From Streptococcus mitis (GTDB taxonomy: Bacteria > Bacillota > Bacilli > Lactobacillales > Streptococcaceae): DNA of 64,000 nucleotides. Of the stretch, positions 25,559 through 33,800 are shown one piece after another; the stretch's first letter is position 1, and every line of letters starts with the position of its first letter. The stretch is from contig NZ_WIJK01000005.1 of the NCBI RefSeq assembly GCF_009496285.1, forward strand, positions 24,885 to 88,884, read 5' to 3'. A model generated the notes under the pieces. It saw nothing but the letters and a program-made list of their open reading frames with translations, did no database searches and was not told the origin of the DNA. The position numbers and the translations under genes were made by a program.

Positions 25559-26275
25559 TTAAACACCACGTTGGTTATCGTATAGGAGGGTATGGAGTTG
25601 AGGAAGGACGCGGACATTGCCCCAGCTATCGTCAGTAGCAACGCGTTCCCAGAGTTCTTTGAGGCGGTCCAGTTGGTCTTGGACAATATTTCCTGTAGCC
25701 TTGGGTTCAGGATTTCCAGCCGATAAGAAGAGGACATCTGGTTGGTAGCGTTCTTGTATCCCTTTAGCAAAGGTCAAATCTGCATCGTCAAAGACAGGGA
25801 TTTTAAAGGTGACCTTGTTTGGATCCAGTTGGGAAACAATGAAGTCCAAGGTCTCAAAGTTGACTTCCATCTTGGATGAAGGAGGTTTGGGACTGAGAGT
25901 GACCTGGTCGATATCTTTCAACCAATTTTGCCAGCGGGAGCCTTGAGTTTCAACAGCTAGAGTGACACCGCGTTCCTTGAGCTTGGTGACCAGTTCAGCC
26001 ATGTTAGCTGCTAGGATAGCAGGATTTCCGCCAGACAAGGTAACGTAGTCGTAGCTCCCCAATTTATCTAATTCAGCAATGACCTCATCAGCTGTCATGC
26101 GAGTTGGTTTTTCAGAACCATCCCAAGTAAAGGCAGAATCGCACCAGTCGCAGTGGTAGTCGCAACCTGCAGTGCGGACAAACATGGTTTTCTGCCCAAT
26201 AGCACGACCTTCACCTTGAAAGGTTGGGCCAAAAATTTCCAGAACTGGTAGTTTGAGGACACGTTCCCTAGTCAT
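25559..26275 (-). CDS. queE: 7-carboxy-7-deazaguanine synthase (radical SAM)
   Basis: 238 residues. The radical-SAM cluster motif is CDYHCDWC near residue 34-41 (C-x3-C-x2-C), preceded by the QueE start LEIFGPTFQGEGRAIGQ and followed by TLSGGNPAI. It converts 6-carboxytetrahydropterin to CDG by ring contraction. It overlaps queD by 8 bases. Confidence 0.97.
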   Translation of the reverse strand: MTRERVLKLPVLEIFGPTFQGEGRAIGQKTMFVRTAGCDYHCDWCDSAFTWDGSEKPTRMTADEVIAELDKLGSYDYVTLSGGNPAILAANMAELVTKLKERGVTLAVETQGSRWQNWLKDIDQVTLSPKPPSSKMEVNFETLDFIVSQLDPNKVTFKIPVFDDADLTFAKGIQERYQPDVLFLSAGNPEPKATGNIVQDQLDRLKELWERVATDDSWGNVRVLPQLHTLLYDNQRGV

Positions 26276-26711
26276 CTAACCACTCCCGTCTAAATTCCGC
26301 AAAGGCAGTCGGAGTCTCATAGAGGCGAACGTATTCCAAACGGAGACCACGTTCGTCTGGCAACTCTTGGTTCATAGTTTGGAAAATCCAGTAAACCATA
26401 TTTTCAGCAGTCGTGTTCATATAGGGAAGAGTTTCATTGAGATAGCGATGATCCAAGTGGGGTTCTAAGTAGTCCTTGTAGATCGCTTTGATGTCTCCAA
26501 AATCGTAGGTCATACCACGTTCATCTAAAAATCCACTGACAGCAATCTGCAGATGATAAGTGTGACCATGCAGAGATTTGCATTTTCCCTCATAGTGAAA
26601 GAGGTGGTGGGCGGCATCAAAGGTAAATTCTTTTGATACTAAGGTTCTGTGAGGATTGTAGACAAGAGATTCCCCTGTTTCCTGTTTGATTTCTTTGGGT
26701 GCAAAAAACAT
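26268..26711 (-). CDS. queD: 6-carboxy-5,6,7,8-tetrahydropterin synthase
   Basis: 147 residues. Zinc ligands: FDAAHHL (His) and LHGHTYHL (two His) near residues 33 and 48-50; catalytic Cys in GKCKSLHGH. The ATG at 26711 shares one base with the queC stop (TAATG), which fixes the start over a longer open frame. Confidence 0.96.
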   Translation of the reverse strand: MFFAPKEIKQETGESLVYNPHRTLVSKEFTFDAAHHLFHYEGKCKSLHGHTYHLQIAVSGFLDERGMTYDFGDIKAIYKDYLEPHLDHRYLNETLPYMNTTAENMVYWIFQTMNQELPDERGLRLEYVRLYETPTAFAEFRREWLDD

Positions 26712-27364
26712 TAGGCCTCTCCTTTCTGTGAGAGATAAACATCTAACCCATGTTGACGTAGGTGGCAGGCTGGACAATCCCCACAGCCACTGCCGATAAT
26801 TCCATTGTAGCAGGTCAAGGTCTTTTCGCGAACATAGCCAAAGGCACCGAGTTGGTCAGCTAATTCCCAAGTTTCAGCCTTGTCCAGCCACATGAGAGGT
26901 GTTTGGATAACGAAGTCGTAATCCATGGCAAGGTTGAGCGTCACATTAAGGGATTTGACAAAGACATCTCGACAATCAGGGTAGCCAGAGAAATCTGTCT
27001 CACAGACACCTGTCACGATGTCTTTAATGCCACGTTGCTTGGCAAGAACTGCCGCAAAGGATAGAAAGAGGTGGTTGCGACCATCAACGAAGGTATTGGG
27101 AACCTCTCCCTCTTTTTGCTCAATCTCCATATCAGAGGTCAGGGCATTTTCAGTGATTTGCCCCAGCAGAGACATATCTAAGATGTGATGACGAATGCCT
27201 TGTTCCTTAGCGATTTCTTGGGCAACTTGAATTTCGAGATGATGGCGTTGACCATAGGCAAAGGTGACAGCTTCGACTGTTTCATAGTGTTCTTTAGCCC
27301 AAAAGAGGCAGGTTGTGGAATCTTGACCGCCACTAAAGACGACCAAGGCTGATTGACGTTTCAT
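26711..27364 (-). CDS. queC: 7-cyano-7-deazaguanine synthase
   Basis: 217 residues. PP-loop ATP site [15 protein letters not shown] near residue 8-22 and the C-terminal zinc site C...[11 protein letters not shown]. It converts CDG to preQ0 with ammonia and ATP. ATG 27364 has GGAAGGAG upstream. First gene of queCDEF, downstream of a preQ1-type riboswitch. Confidence 0.97.
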   Translation of the reverse strand: MKRQSALVVFSGGQDSTTCLFWAKEHYETVEAVTFAYGQRHHLEIQVAQEIAKEQGIRHHILDMSLLGQITENALTSDMEIEQKEGEVPNTFVDGRNHLFLSFAAVLAKQRGIKDIVTGVCETDFSGYPDCRDVFVKSLNVTLNLAMDYDFVIQTPLMWLDKAETWELADQLGAFGYVREKTLTCYNGIIGSGCGDCPACHLRQHGLDVYLSQKGEA

Positions 27365-27401
27365 AGTACTCCTTCCAAAATGGGAAATGTTCAGAGCACG
27401 C

Positions 27402-27474
27402 AAAAAGCTCCCATGAGGGAGCTAAAAAATACCAAGTAGAGGTTTTTTTTAGCGATGGCATGTCCCAAACATCG
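27402..27474 (-). promoter_or_regulatory. Probable preQ1-I riboswitch with terminator
   Basis: On the minus strand in order: stem CGATG with a 12-base loop and CATCG (27474-27453), an A-rich tail GCTAAAAAAAACC, its near-perfect complement GGTATTTTTTAGC (antiterminator), and a terminator AGCTCCC-4-GGGAGCT plus T run (27402-27423). The antiterminator's right arm overlaps the terminator's left arm, and its left arm is the tail that should dock in the aptamer: ligand binding should switch the operon off. The aptamer loop differs from the B. subtilis type. Confidence 0.75.
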
Positions 27475-27489
27475 TAATATTCTACCTAC

Positions 27490-27518
27490 AGTCTAGCATA
27501 TTTTTTGAAAAATGGCAA
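27490..27518 (-). promoter_or_regulatory. Promoter of the queCDEF operon
   Basis: Minus strand TTGCCA, 17-base spacer, TAGACT, with TG one base upstream of the -10. Confidence 0.65.
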
Positions 27519-27524
27519 AGGACA

Positions 27525-27558
27525 AGAAAAAAGAGACCAAAGCAAGTACTTGGTCTCT
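27525..27558 (-). terminator. Terminator after trxA
   Basis: AGAGACCAA/TTGGTCTCT perfect 9-base stem with a 9-base loop and a T run on the minus strand. Confidence 0.75.
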
Positions 27559-27565
27559 AGTATGA

Positions 27566-27880
27566 TTAGCTCAATTCAGCAACGATGGCCTTGATTTGTT
27601 CTGCTGTATGAACACCAGCAACTTGTTTTACCACTTGGCCGTCTTTTTTGAAGAGAAGAGTTGGGATAGACATGATTCCAAAAGCACGAGCTGTATTTGG
27701 ATTTTCATCAACGTCCATTTTAACGATTTTCAAAACATCTTCTGAAAGTTCTTCAGACAATTTATCCAAGATTGGACCTTGCATACGACATGGACCACAC
27801 CAAGTTGCCCAGAAGTCTACCAAGACCAATCCGTCTTTAGTTTCTTGTTCAAATGTTGCATCTGTAATTGCTTTTGCCAT
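27566..27880 (-). CDS. trxA: Thioredoxin
   Basis: 104 residues; thioredoxin fold with the redox pair in WCGPC near residue 28-32 and the cis-Pro loop SIPTLLFKK. It reduces protein disulfides in the cytosol. 13 bases after the DUF4649 gene, with AAAGGAGAAA ribosome site, so they are one transcript under a promoter with a MarR-type palindrome. Confidence 0.97.
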   Translation of the reverse strand: MAKAITDATFEQETKDGLVLVDFWATWCGPCRMQGPILDKLSEELSEDVLKIVKMDVDENPNTARAFGIMSIPTLLFKKDGQVVKQVAGVHTAEQIKAIVAELS

Positions 27881-27893
27881 AGTATTTCTCCTT

Positions 27894-28115
27894 TTAATTA
27901 TATTGGCTTAAATCTTGTTTCATGAGATAGAAGAAAACATCTCCGTAAGTCCCATGGTAGTCCAAATCATGCCCCTTGTAGGTTACTTTTTGGACAGGGT
28001 AGTAGTCTGCGACACCAATCAGGCAGGCATGTTGAGAACGTTCAAATTCTTCGTATGACTCGAATGTTACGGTTCTCTTTTGTTTGCTGGCATCAAGATA
28101 GGTGATTTCAATCAT
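27894..28115 (-). CDS. DUF4649-family small protein
   Basis: 73 residues, cytosolic, aromatic-rich (MIEITYLDASKQKRTVTFE, then VADYYPVQKVTYKGHDLDYHG). It matches the DUF4649 family of streptococci in length; function unknown. Upstream of trxA in the same transcript, which suggests a redox-related role, but nothing in its sequence proves it. GGAG site is good. Confidence 0.75.
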   Translation of the reverse strand: MIEITYLDASKQKRTVTFESYEEFERSQHACLIGVADYYPVQKVTYKGHDLDYHGTYGDVFFYLMKQDLSQYN

Positions 28116-28144
28116 AGGATTCTCCTTTGCTAAATCATGTTTTC

Positions 28145-28173
28145 ATTTTACTCCTTGAAAAAAGGAATGTCAA
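28145..28173 (-). promoter_or_regulatory. Promoter of DUF4649-trxA
   Basis: Minus strand TTGACA, 17-base spacer, TAAAAT. A 12-base palindrome (28183-28194) lies 9 bases upstream of the -35. Confidence 0.7.
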
Positions 28174-28182
28174 GAAAAATGA

Positions 28183-28194
28183 TTGCGCACGCAA
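28183..28194. promoter_or_regulatory. MarR-type palindrome, site 1
   Basis: TTGCG-CA-CGCAA, identical to 28649-28660. Located between marR and the trxA operon promoter. Confidence 0.65.
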
Positions 28195-28213
28195 GTTTTT
28201 TCAAAAAAATATG

Positions 28214-28594
28214 TTAGGCCAACCAGTTTGATTTTGTTGCTAAGCTTTCTTCAACAGCTGTTTGTAAATAAGCCAAGGTAGTCTGTCCTTCGCTTGTCAG
28301 GCAGATAAAACTAGCTCGCTTGTCCTGGTCGCAGCATCTCCGACTAAGTAAACCGCAGTTTTTTGCTTCTAAGCGAGCCACCATCCGTGAAACAGCACTA
28401 GGACTCAGGTGGAGTTTGTCTGGCAAGTCGATTTGTCGTAGGGATTTGCCTTCAGCCTGATTTAGAAAGTGCAAGAGGTAAAATTCCTTGAGTGTCAAGG
28501 TTTGTTCACTTTGCTCAGCGATGGTCTCTTCTAAAATAGCTTCTAGCTCTACTTGCCTACGGTTGAAGTCAAACCATTTTTCTAAGTAAGTCAT
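28214..28594 (-). CDS. MarR-family transcriptional regulator
   Basis: 126 residues, winged helix-turn-helix (LRQIDLPDKLHLSPSAVSRMVARLEAK near 55-80). The wing is followed by LLSRRCCDQDKRASFICLT, with a Cys pair that could sense oxidation. ATG 28594 is preferred because AGGAG lies six bases upstream; an ATG at 28600 touches the AGGAG. It is divergent from lrgAB and in line with DUF4649-trxA, both flanked by the same palindrome. Confidence 0.9.
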   Translation of the reverse strand: MTYLEKWFDFNRRQVELEAILEETIAEQSEQTLTLKEFYLLHFLNQAEGKSLRQIDLPDKLHLSPSAVSRMVARLEAKNCGLLSRRCCDQDKRASFICLTSEGQTTLAYLQTAVEESLATKSNWLA

Positions 28595-28648
28595 GTCCAT
28601 CTCCTTTCCCTCTATAATAGTGTAATCATACTAGTGCATCTATGATGC

Positions 28649-28660
28649 TTGCGCACGCAA
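28649..28660. promoter_or_regulatory. MarR-type palindrome, site 2
   Basis: TTGCG-CA-CGCAA at the -35 position of a minus-strand TATGAT (28625-28630) in front of marR, and 56 bases upstream of the lrgA promoter. Candidate for autoregulation and possibly lrgAB control. Confidence 0.65.
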
Positions 28661-28715
28661 TTAGTATACACCTTTTTGGCTTGGATAGCAAGAAGGATGT
28701 TTCTTATATATTTCC

Positions 28716-28743
28716 TTGAAATTTTCTGAAAAAAGAGTAAACT
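28716..28743 (+). promoter_or_regulatory. Promoter of lrgAB
   Basis: TTGAAA, 16-base spacer, TAAACT, 33 bases before the lrgA start. Confidence 0.5.
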
Positions 28744-28775
28744 GGTATGCAGAAAGTCTATTTGTGGAGTTTACA

Positions 28776-29150
28776 ATGAAGTTATATGTTCAGTTAATGA
28801 TTCTCTTTGTGATTTCTTTAATCGGTGAAGGAATCTCCAGTTTCTTTCATTTGCCCATTCCAGGCAGTATTATCGGCTTGATTATTCTTTTTCTAGCCTT
28901 GCAGTTCAAGTGGCTGCGTATCCGCCATGTCAATATGGTGGGGAACTTTTTGCTGGCCAACATGACCATCCTCTTTCTACCTCCTGCGGTTGGAATTATG
29001 GAAAAGTTTGATGTGATTGCTCCCTATCTCCTACCTATTGTCTTGATTGTCTTTTTTGCGGCAGTAATCAATATCATCTTGATTGCGCTTGTGGTTCAAT
29101 TTATCAAAAAACGCTATGAAGGTGACTACGAAGAAAGAGGTGCTAAATGA
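28776..29150 (+). CDS. lrgA: LrgA/CidA-family holin-like protein
   Basis: 124 residues, four membrane helices; family motif LPIPGSIIGLIILFLALQ near residue 27-45. LrgA/CidA proteins behave like holin and antiholin and take part in lysis control and pyruvate or acetate transport. ATG 28776 (MKLYVQLM) has GGAG upstream; the longer frame is discarded. Stop and lrgB start overlap (ATGA). No LytSR two-component genes are next to it; a MarR regulator is. Confidence 0.9.
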   Translation: MKLYVQLMILFVISLIGEGISSFFHLPIPGSIIGLIILFLALQFKWLRIRHVNMVGNFLLANMTILFLPPAVGIMEKFDVIAPYLLPIVLIVFFAAVINIILIALVVQFIKKRYEGDYEERGAK

Positions 29151-29842
29151 GCGAATTTGTATCCAATCCCCTATTTGGGATTGCCTTGTCAATCTTAGCC
29201 TATCTCGGGGGAATGATGATTTTCAGACGCTATCCTCATCCCTTAACGACTCCCTTGTTGCTGTCAGCTATTTTTATTATCATCTTTCTAAAGGTGACTG
29301 GCATTTCCTACCAAGATTACTACCAAGGTGGGGTTTATCTTAACAACTTGATTGTTCCTTCAACAGTGGCTTTAGGAATTCCCCTCTATAAGAGTTTCCA
29401 CTTGATGAAGCATCATGCTCGCAGTATTCTCTTTGGTAGTCTGCTGGCGGTAGTGGTCAATACCTCTTTCACAGCCCTTGTGGCCAAAATATTTGGTATG
29501 GACTTTTTCCTAGCTATTTCCCTCTTTCCTAAGTCAGTAACGACTGCTATGGCAGTAGGGATTACAGAAAAGTTGCAGGGCTTGACAACTGTGACTTTAG
29601 TAGTTGTCGTAGCGACGGGGATTTTGACTAGTGTAATCGGACCAACACTTCTAAAATGGCTAAAAATAGACGATCCAGTAGCGGTTGGTTTGTCCCTGGG
29701 TGGAACAGGACACGCTGTTGGAACTGGAACGGCCTTTCGCTATGGACCAGTTGCAGGTGCTATGGGAGGATTAGCTATCGGTGTTACAGGTGTTCTCTAT
29801 GTATTTGTCAGTCCTATTGTAGCTAATTTGATCTTGAGTTAA
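29147..29842 (+). CDS. lrgB: LrgB/CidB-family membrane protein
   Basis: 231 residues, about seven membrane helices; LrgB signatures LFPKSVTTAMAVGITEKLQG near 125-145 and GTGHAVGTGTAFRYGPVAGAM (near 185-205, family hallmark). Partner of LrgA in the murein hydrolase export regulator system, translationally coupled. No clear terminator follows. Confidence 0.93.
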   Translation: MSEFVSNPLFGIALSILAYLGGMMIFRRYPHPLTTPLLLSAIFIIIFLKVTGISYQDYYQGGVYLNNLIVPSTVALGIPLYKSFHLMKHHARSILFGSLLAVVVNTSFTALVAKIFGMDFFLAISLFPKSVTTAMAVGITEKLQGLTTVTLVVVVATGILTSVIGPTLLKWLKIDDPVAVGLSLGGTGHAVGTGTAFRYGPVAGAMGGLAIGVTGVLYVFVSPIVANLILS

Positions 29843-30028
29843 AAAGCAAGGATTAAGAATTTGGAGAACATCGGTTTTATTTTAGGGTGAGGATGAAAAA
29901 GATTGTCCTGTGACCCGAAACTATATCTATCTAGGACTTAAGAGTTGAAGAAAAGTGGCATCAAGGGGATTTTACAGAAATGAATAGAGATAGTTTATGA
30001 ATGAAAAATTAAATTTTTAAAGAAATAT

Positions 30029-30691
30029 GTGCCATCTGGAGAGATGGTCGAGATTTTATCTAATTTTGAAAATCTGTCCAATCATCCTATTCCACAATAT
30101 TGGCGGGATGCGTTTCAAACATCAGATTTTTCTAAAAGAAAACAAATCATCCTAGGAGAATGGAAAAAATATCTAGCTGAAGAACTCAGCAATACGATCT
30201 CTTATCTAGAAGAGTTTCTGGAGGCTATAGACCTTATCAAAATTGGACCTACCTATTCCTTGCTTTATTCCATTAGAACTTATCAGAGCAAGAGTCTAGT
30301 ATTTTATGAGGGTAAAATGCCGATTTCGGACCAAGAGTTTACAGACCACTTTAATCAGTCAAAACTAAAACTTGACGGAAGTATCCGTGATTTCTATACA
30401 CACATTCATGCAGGTTTTAATGATTATACGAGTAAAAGTATGGGATTAGACGATTTAGATATGATTGAACCAATAGCAGATTATGATTGGGAATTTGAGG
30501 AGCAGTTAACAGATGATATTTCCTGTTATTACAATTTTTTTAACAATGGTATGGGAAAGTATCTCGTTTTGGACTTGTCTAAACCAATAGATGAAGGAGG
30601 TGTGTTTTGGTCAAAGGATGAGTTGCCAGAATATCCGATACCTTTTTGGGATTATGTTGATGAATGGATTATTCTGGGGCTTGATTTCTAG
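30029..30691 (+). CDS. SUKH (SMI1/KNR4)-like protein, 5' end uncertain
   Basis: 220 residues from a GTG. The middle and end fit the SUKH fold: PQYWRDAFQ, and FFNNGMGKYLVLDLS followed by a terminal FWDYVDEWIILGLDF, where this family ends with a conserved segment. SUKH proteins are commonly immunity partners of polymorphic toxins; no toxin is next to it. No ribosome site fits the GTG or the ATG at 30044, and a stop lies 27 bases before the GTG, so the 5' end is probably lost. It may be an orphan remnant. Confidence 0.6.
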   Translation: MPSGEMVEILSNFENLSNHPIPQYWRDAFQTSDFSKRKQIILGEWKKYLAEELSNTISYLEEFLEAIDLIKIGPTYSLLYSIRTYQSKSLVFYEGKMPISDQEFTDHFNQSKLKLDGSIRDFYTHIHAGFNDYTSKSMGLDDLDMIEPIADYDWEFEEQLTDDISCYYNFFNNGMGKYLVLDLSKPIDEGGVFWSKDELPEYPIPFWDYVDEWIILGLDF

Positions 30692-30732
30692 GTGTTTGAT
30701 TGTCAGTGACTTTATTGATAAGGTTAAAACAG

Positions 30733-30767
30733 AAAAAGGATGGAATGATTTTCCATCCTTTTTTATC
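30733..30767. terminator. Bidirectional terminator, SUKH / fucosidase
   Basis: AAAAGGATGGAA/TTCCATCCTTTT perfect 12-base stem between the convergent genes. Confidence 0.75.
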
Positions 30768-30802
30768 TAGGAATAAATTTTTATTCCTTTGGGGGACAAT
30801 TT

Positions 30803-33800
30803 TTAATCTTTCTTACCTTTTAGTAAGAAGGCAGCCGAGAGGGCTAGGCTGAGGCTTGCCATAAAGAGGAGAGGACTAGTCTGTTCACCAGTAGCTGGAA
30901 GTTGTTTTTCCTTCGTAGAGGCTTTGTCATTGACATCATTACTTTCAACCAATGGTTTTGTAGTTTCTAGGTTTCTTTCTTCCATATGAGCTGGGATAGG
31001 TTTAATAGTTGATCCTTCTGTCTTGTAAACAATAGCATAGGTGTTCAGGTCAAGAGTGATAAACTCAAGATACCCATCTCGGATGGTGAACTCTTGTGAT
31101 TTTAAGTCTTTTGTCGGAGTCAACTGATAGACTTCTTGGACAGCACCTAAAACTGGTAAACGAACGAGTACAGCACCTTTTGGTTGAATTGGTTTGCCAT
31201 CTTTATCCTTGAGTTGAAGAGCATAAGCATCGTATATTTTACCTAAGAGTTCTTTGTTTTCAACTTTTTGACTGTCAAGATAACTTGATCCTTCGAGTTC
31301 AGTTGTTCCACTAATAACTTGAGCTCTTGTGGTCTTATCTTTCATTACTTTGAGTTTAAACTCAGGAAGTGTGATGCTTGGTGCTTCTTGGTCTCCTGCA
31401 GTCCCGATAGGCTCAGTGTATTCAGGGATAACCACAGAAGGCGCTTCTTGATCTCCCGCTGTGCCGATAGGCTCAGTGTACTCAGGTATTTCCACAGAAG
31501 GCGCTTCTTGGTCTCCCGCTGTTCCAATAGGCTCAGTGTATTCAGGGATAACCACAGAAGGTGCTTCTTGGTCTCCTGCAGTCCCGATAGGTTCAGTGTA
31601 TTCAGGGATAACCACAGAAGGCGCTTCCTGATCACCTGCAGTACCGATAGGCTCAGTGTATTCAGGGATAACCACAGAAGGCGCTTCCTGGTCTCCCGCA
31701 GTACCGATAGGCTCGGTGTATTCAGGGATAACCACAGAAGGCGCTTCCTGGTCACCTGCAGTACCGATAGGCTCAGTGTATTCAGGGATAACCGCAGAAG
31801 GCGCTTCCTGATCACCTGCAGTACCGATAGGCTCAGTGTATTCAGGGATAACCACAGAAGGCGCTTCCTGATCACCTGCAGTACCGATAGGATCTGTGTA
31901 CTCAGGAATGGTTACAACTGGAGCAGGCTCATCCCCTTTGCTTGTAAGGATTTTTTCTTCAACTGGAGCAGTTTCGTCCTTAGGAAAAACAGCTACAACA
32001 GGACTAGTAGTTGTTGCACCTTGGATGGCATAAGCTTCTATCGAATTGCCAGCTTTACGATCTGTAGCCTCAGGAATATCTAGTTGAACCTTGTTGTCCT
32101 TAATGGCTAATACTGTTTGTTCGCCCGATGTGACAAGATGGTCCTCATCGACTTTTCTGAGTAGGAGAGGATCTTTGATGCCAGGGAAGGTCACAGCGAT
32201 AGCATCCCAATTACCAGCTGGTAAGGTTAGAGTAACAGTCTTGTCTTCTTTCTTAACGGCTTCAAGGCTTGGACTATCGAGTGACACGGACGGAGCTTTT
32301 AAGATATCAAAGGAATCAAGAGAAACTTTCTTTCGTCCTTGGGGAGAATTCGGATCTACTTTCAAAGTAAGAACGTGATCGCCATCTGCTAGATTGGTAA
32401 ATTCGCCAATTAATGCACCTTTTTCAGTCGCTCCCGGAGTGTAGAAATCAAGAGCTGGCATCTCTTTTCCATCCAGTGTGACAAGTGCCTTGCCTAGTGA
32501 TGCTGTTTTTAATCCATAGATTCGGATACCTGTTCCAGAGAATGGAATGGTTGCAGTGGCTTCAGAAGCGAGGCTATCATCAGCGTTGATGTCAGCGTAT
32601 TTTTCTGTAGAAGCATAGAGTTCTGCATCGCTCCAATCCTTAAACATGGAACCATACTGGATACGAGGGTCACGGTCGTCGATTTTCTCAACAGTTGCTC
32701 CTTGTCCTGGGAAGACTTTGAAGTAATCGAGAGAAATTTTTGCACGCTCATTGGCACGTCCTTTGTGCTCGCGCTTAACAGTGATGGTCATCAAATGAGG
32801 ACCTGAGGATAGATTTGTGTAGCGTCCTATCAATACCCCTTTTTCAGTTGCTCCTGCTGTATAGAAGTCAAGTTCTCCAACAGACTTGCCATCGATTTTA
32901 ACGTCAGCAAGTCCCAATTGAGATGACTTGAGTCCGTAGATTTCAATACCAGGTCCATTGAATGGAATGGTTGCAGTCGCATCTTTATCAGAATAATTTC
33001 CATTTGAGATATCAGCGTATTTCTCTGTTCCACCAAATAGTTCTGTGTCAGACCAATTTCCAAAGGCAGAGCCGTACTGGATGCGTTTGTCACGGTCATC
33101 TACCAACTCACTAAAGGCATCAATAGAAGCAGCATCTGAAACTGGTGTTGAACGTTCGCCCATCATAGCCTTAACAGTATAGGTATAGGCATGGCTAGAA
33201 TCAATTGAGCGATCGATAAAGTGAGTTTGGTTGGTGATAAACTCACGAACGCTAGGAGTTTGACTGTTTTCATCCTTGCTTTCTCGTCGGATGACATAAT
33301 GACTTGCTCCTTTGACTGGGTTAAAGTCAAGTTCAGCCGTCATGGCATCTTTTCGAACAGCTGTCAAACGAGTCACACGTCCAGGGAAGTTTTCAAAGGT
33401 AATGACGTCGCCTTTTTGAGTAGCAAGCTGAATACGGTTATCTTTGATACGGGTAGCTTGGACTTCCTTACCATTAATCTTAATCAAAGTTGCTTCAATA
33501 TTTGGATAGTCTACAACCAAATCTCCACCAACATTTGAAAGGAAGGTGAGGGATTCAAGATTCTTTTCTTGCCATTTCATGCTGACTTCAAAGTTGCCAC
33601 GTGCTACAAGACCAGAAACTTGCCCGTCTTTCCAAGCATCTGGAAGGGCTGGTAATGGTGCGATATAACCTGTGTGAGACTGAAGGAGCATTTCTGCCAT
33701 ACCGCTGGTTGCGCCAAAGTTACCATCAATTTGGAAAGGTGCGTGCGTATCCCAGAGGTTTTCTAGGGTTGAAGATCTGAGCTGTTCAGCCAACAAACGG

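Noticed and set aside
31376-31915. Possible CRISPR array
   Set aside because: Repeats are directly adjoining 60-base coding units with no spacers, and no cas genes are present.
31319-32083. A 254-codon open frame on the plus strand inside the fucosidase gene
   Set aside because: It is the antisense of the 60-base repeats, rich in Arg/Cys/Phe, with no ribosome site; open only because the repeat has no stop in that frame.
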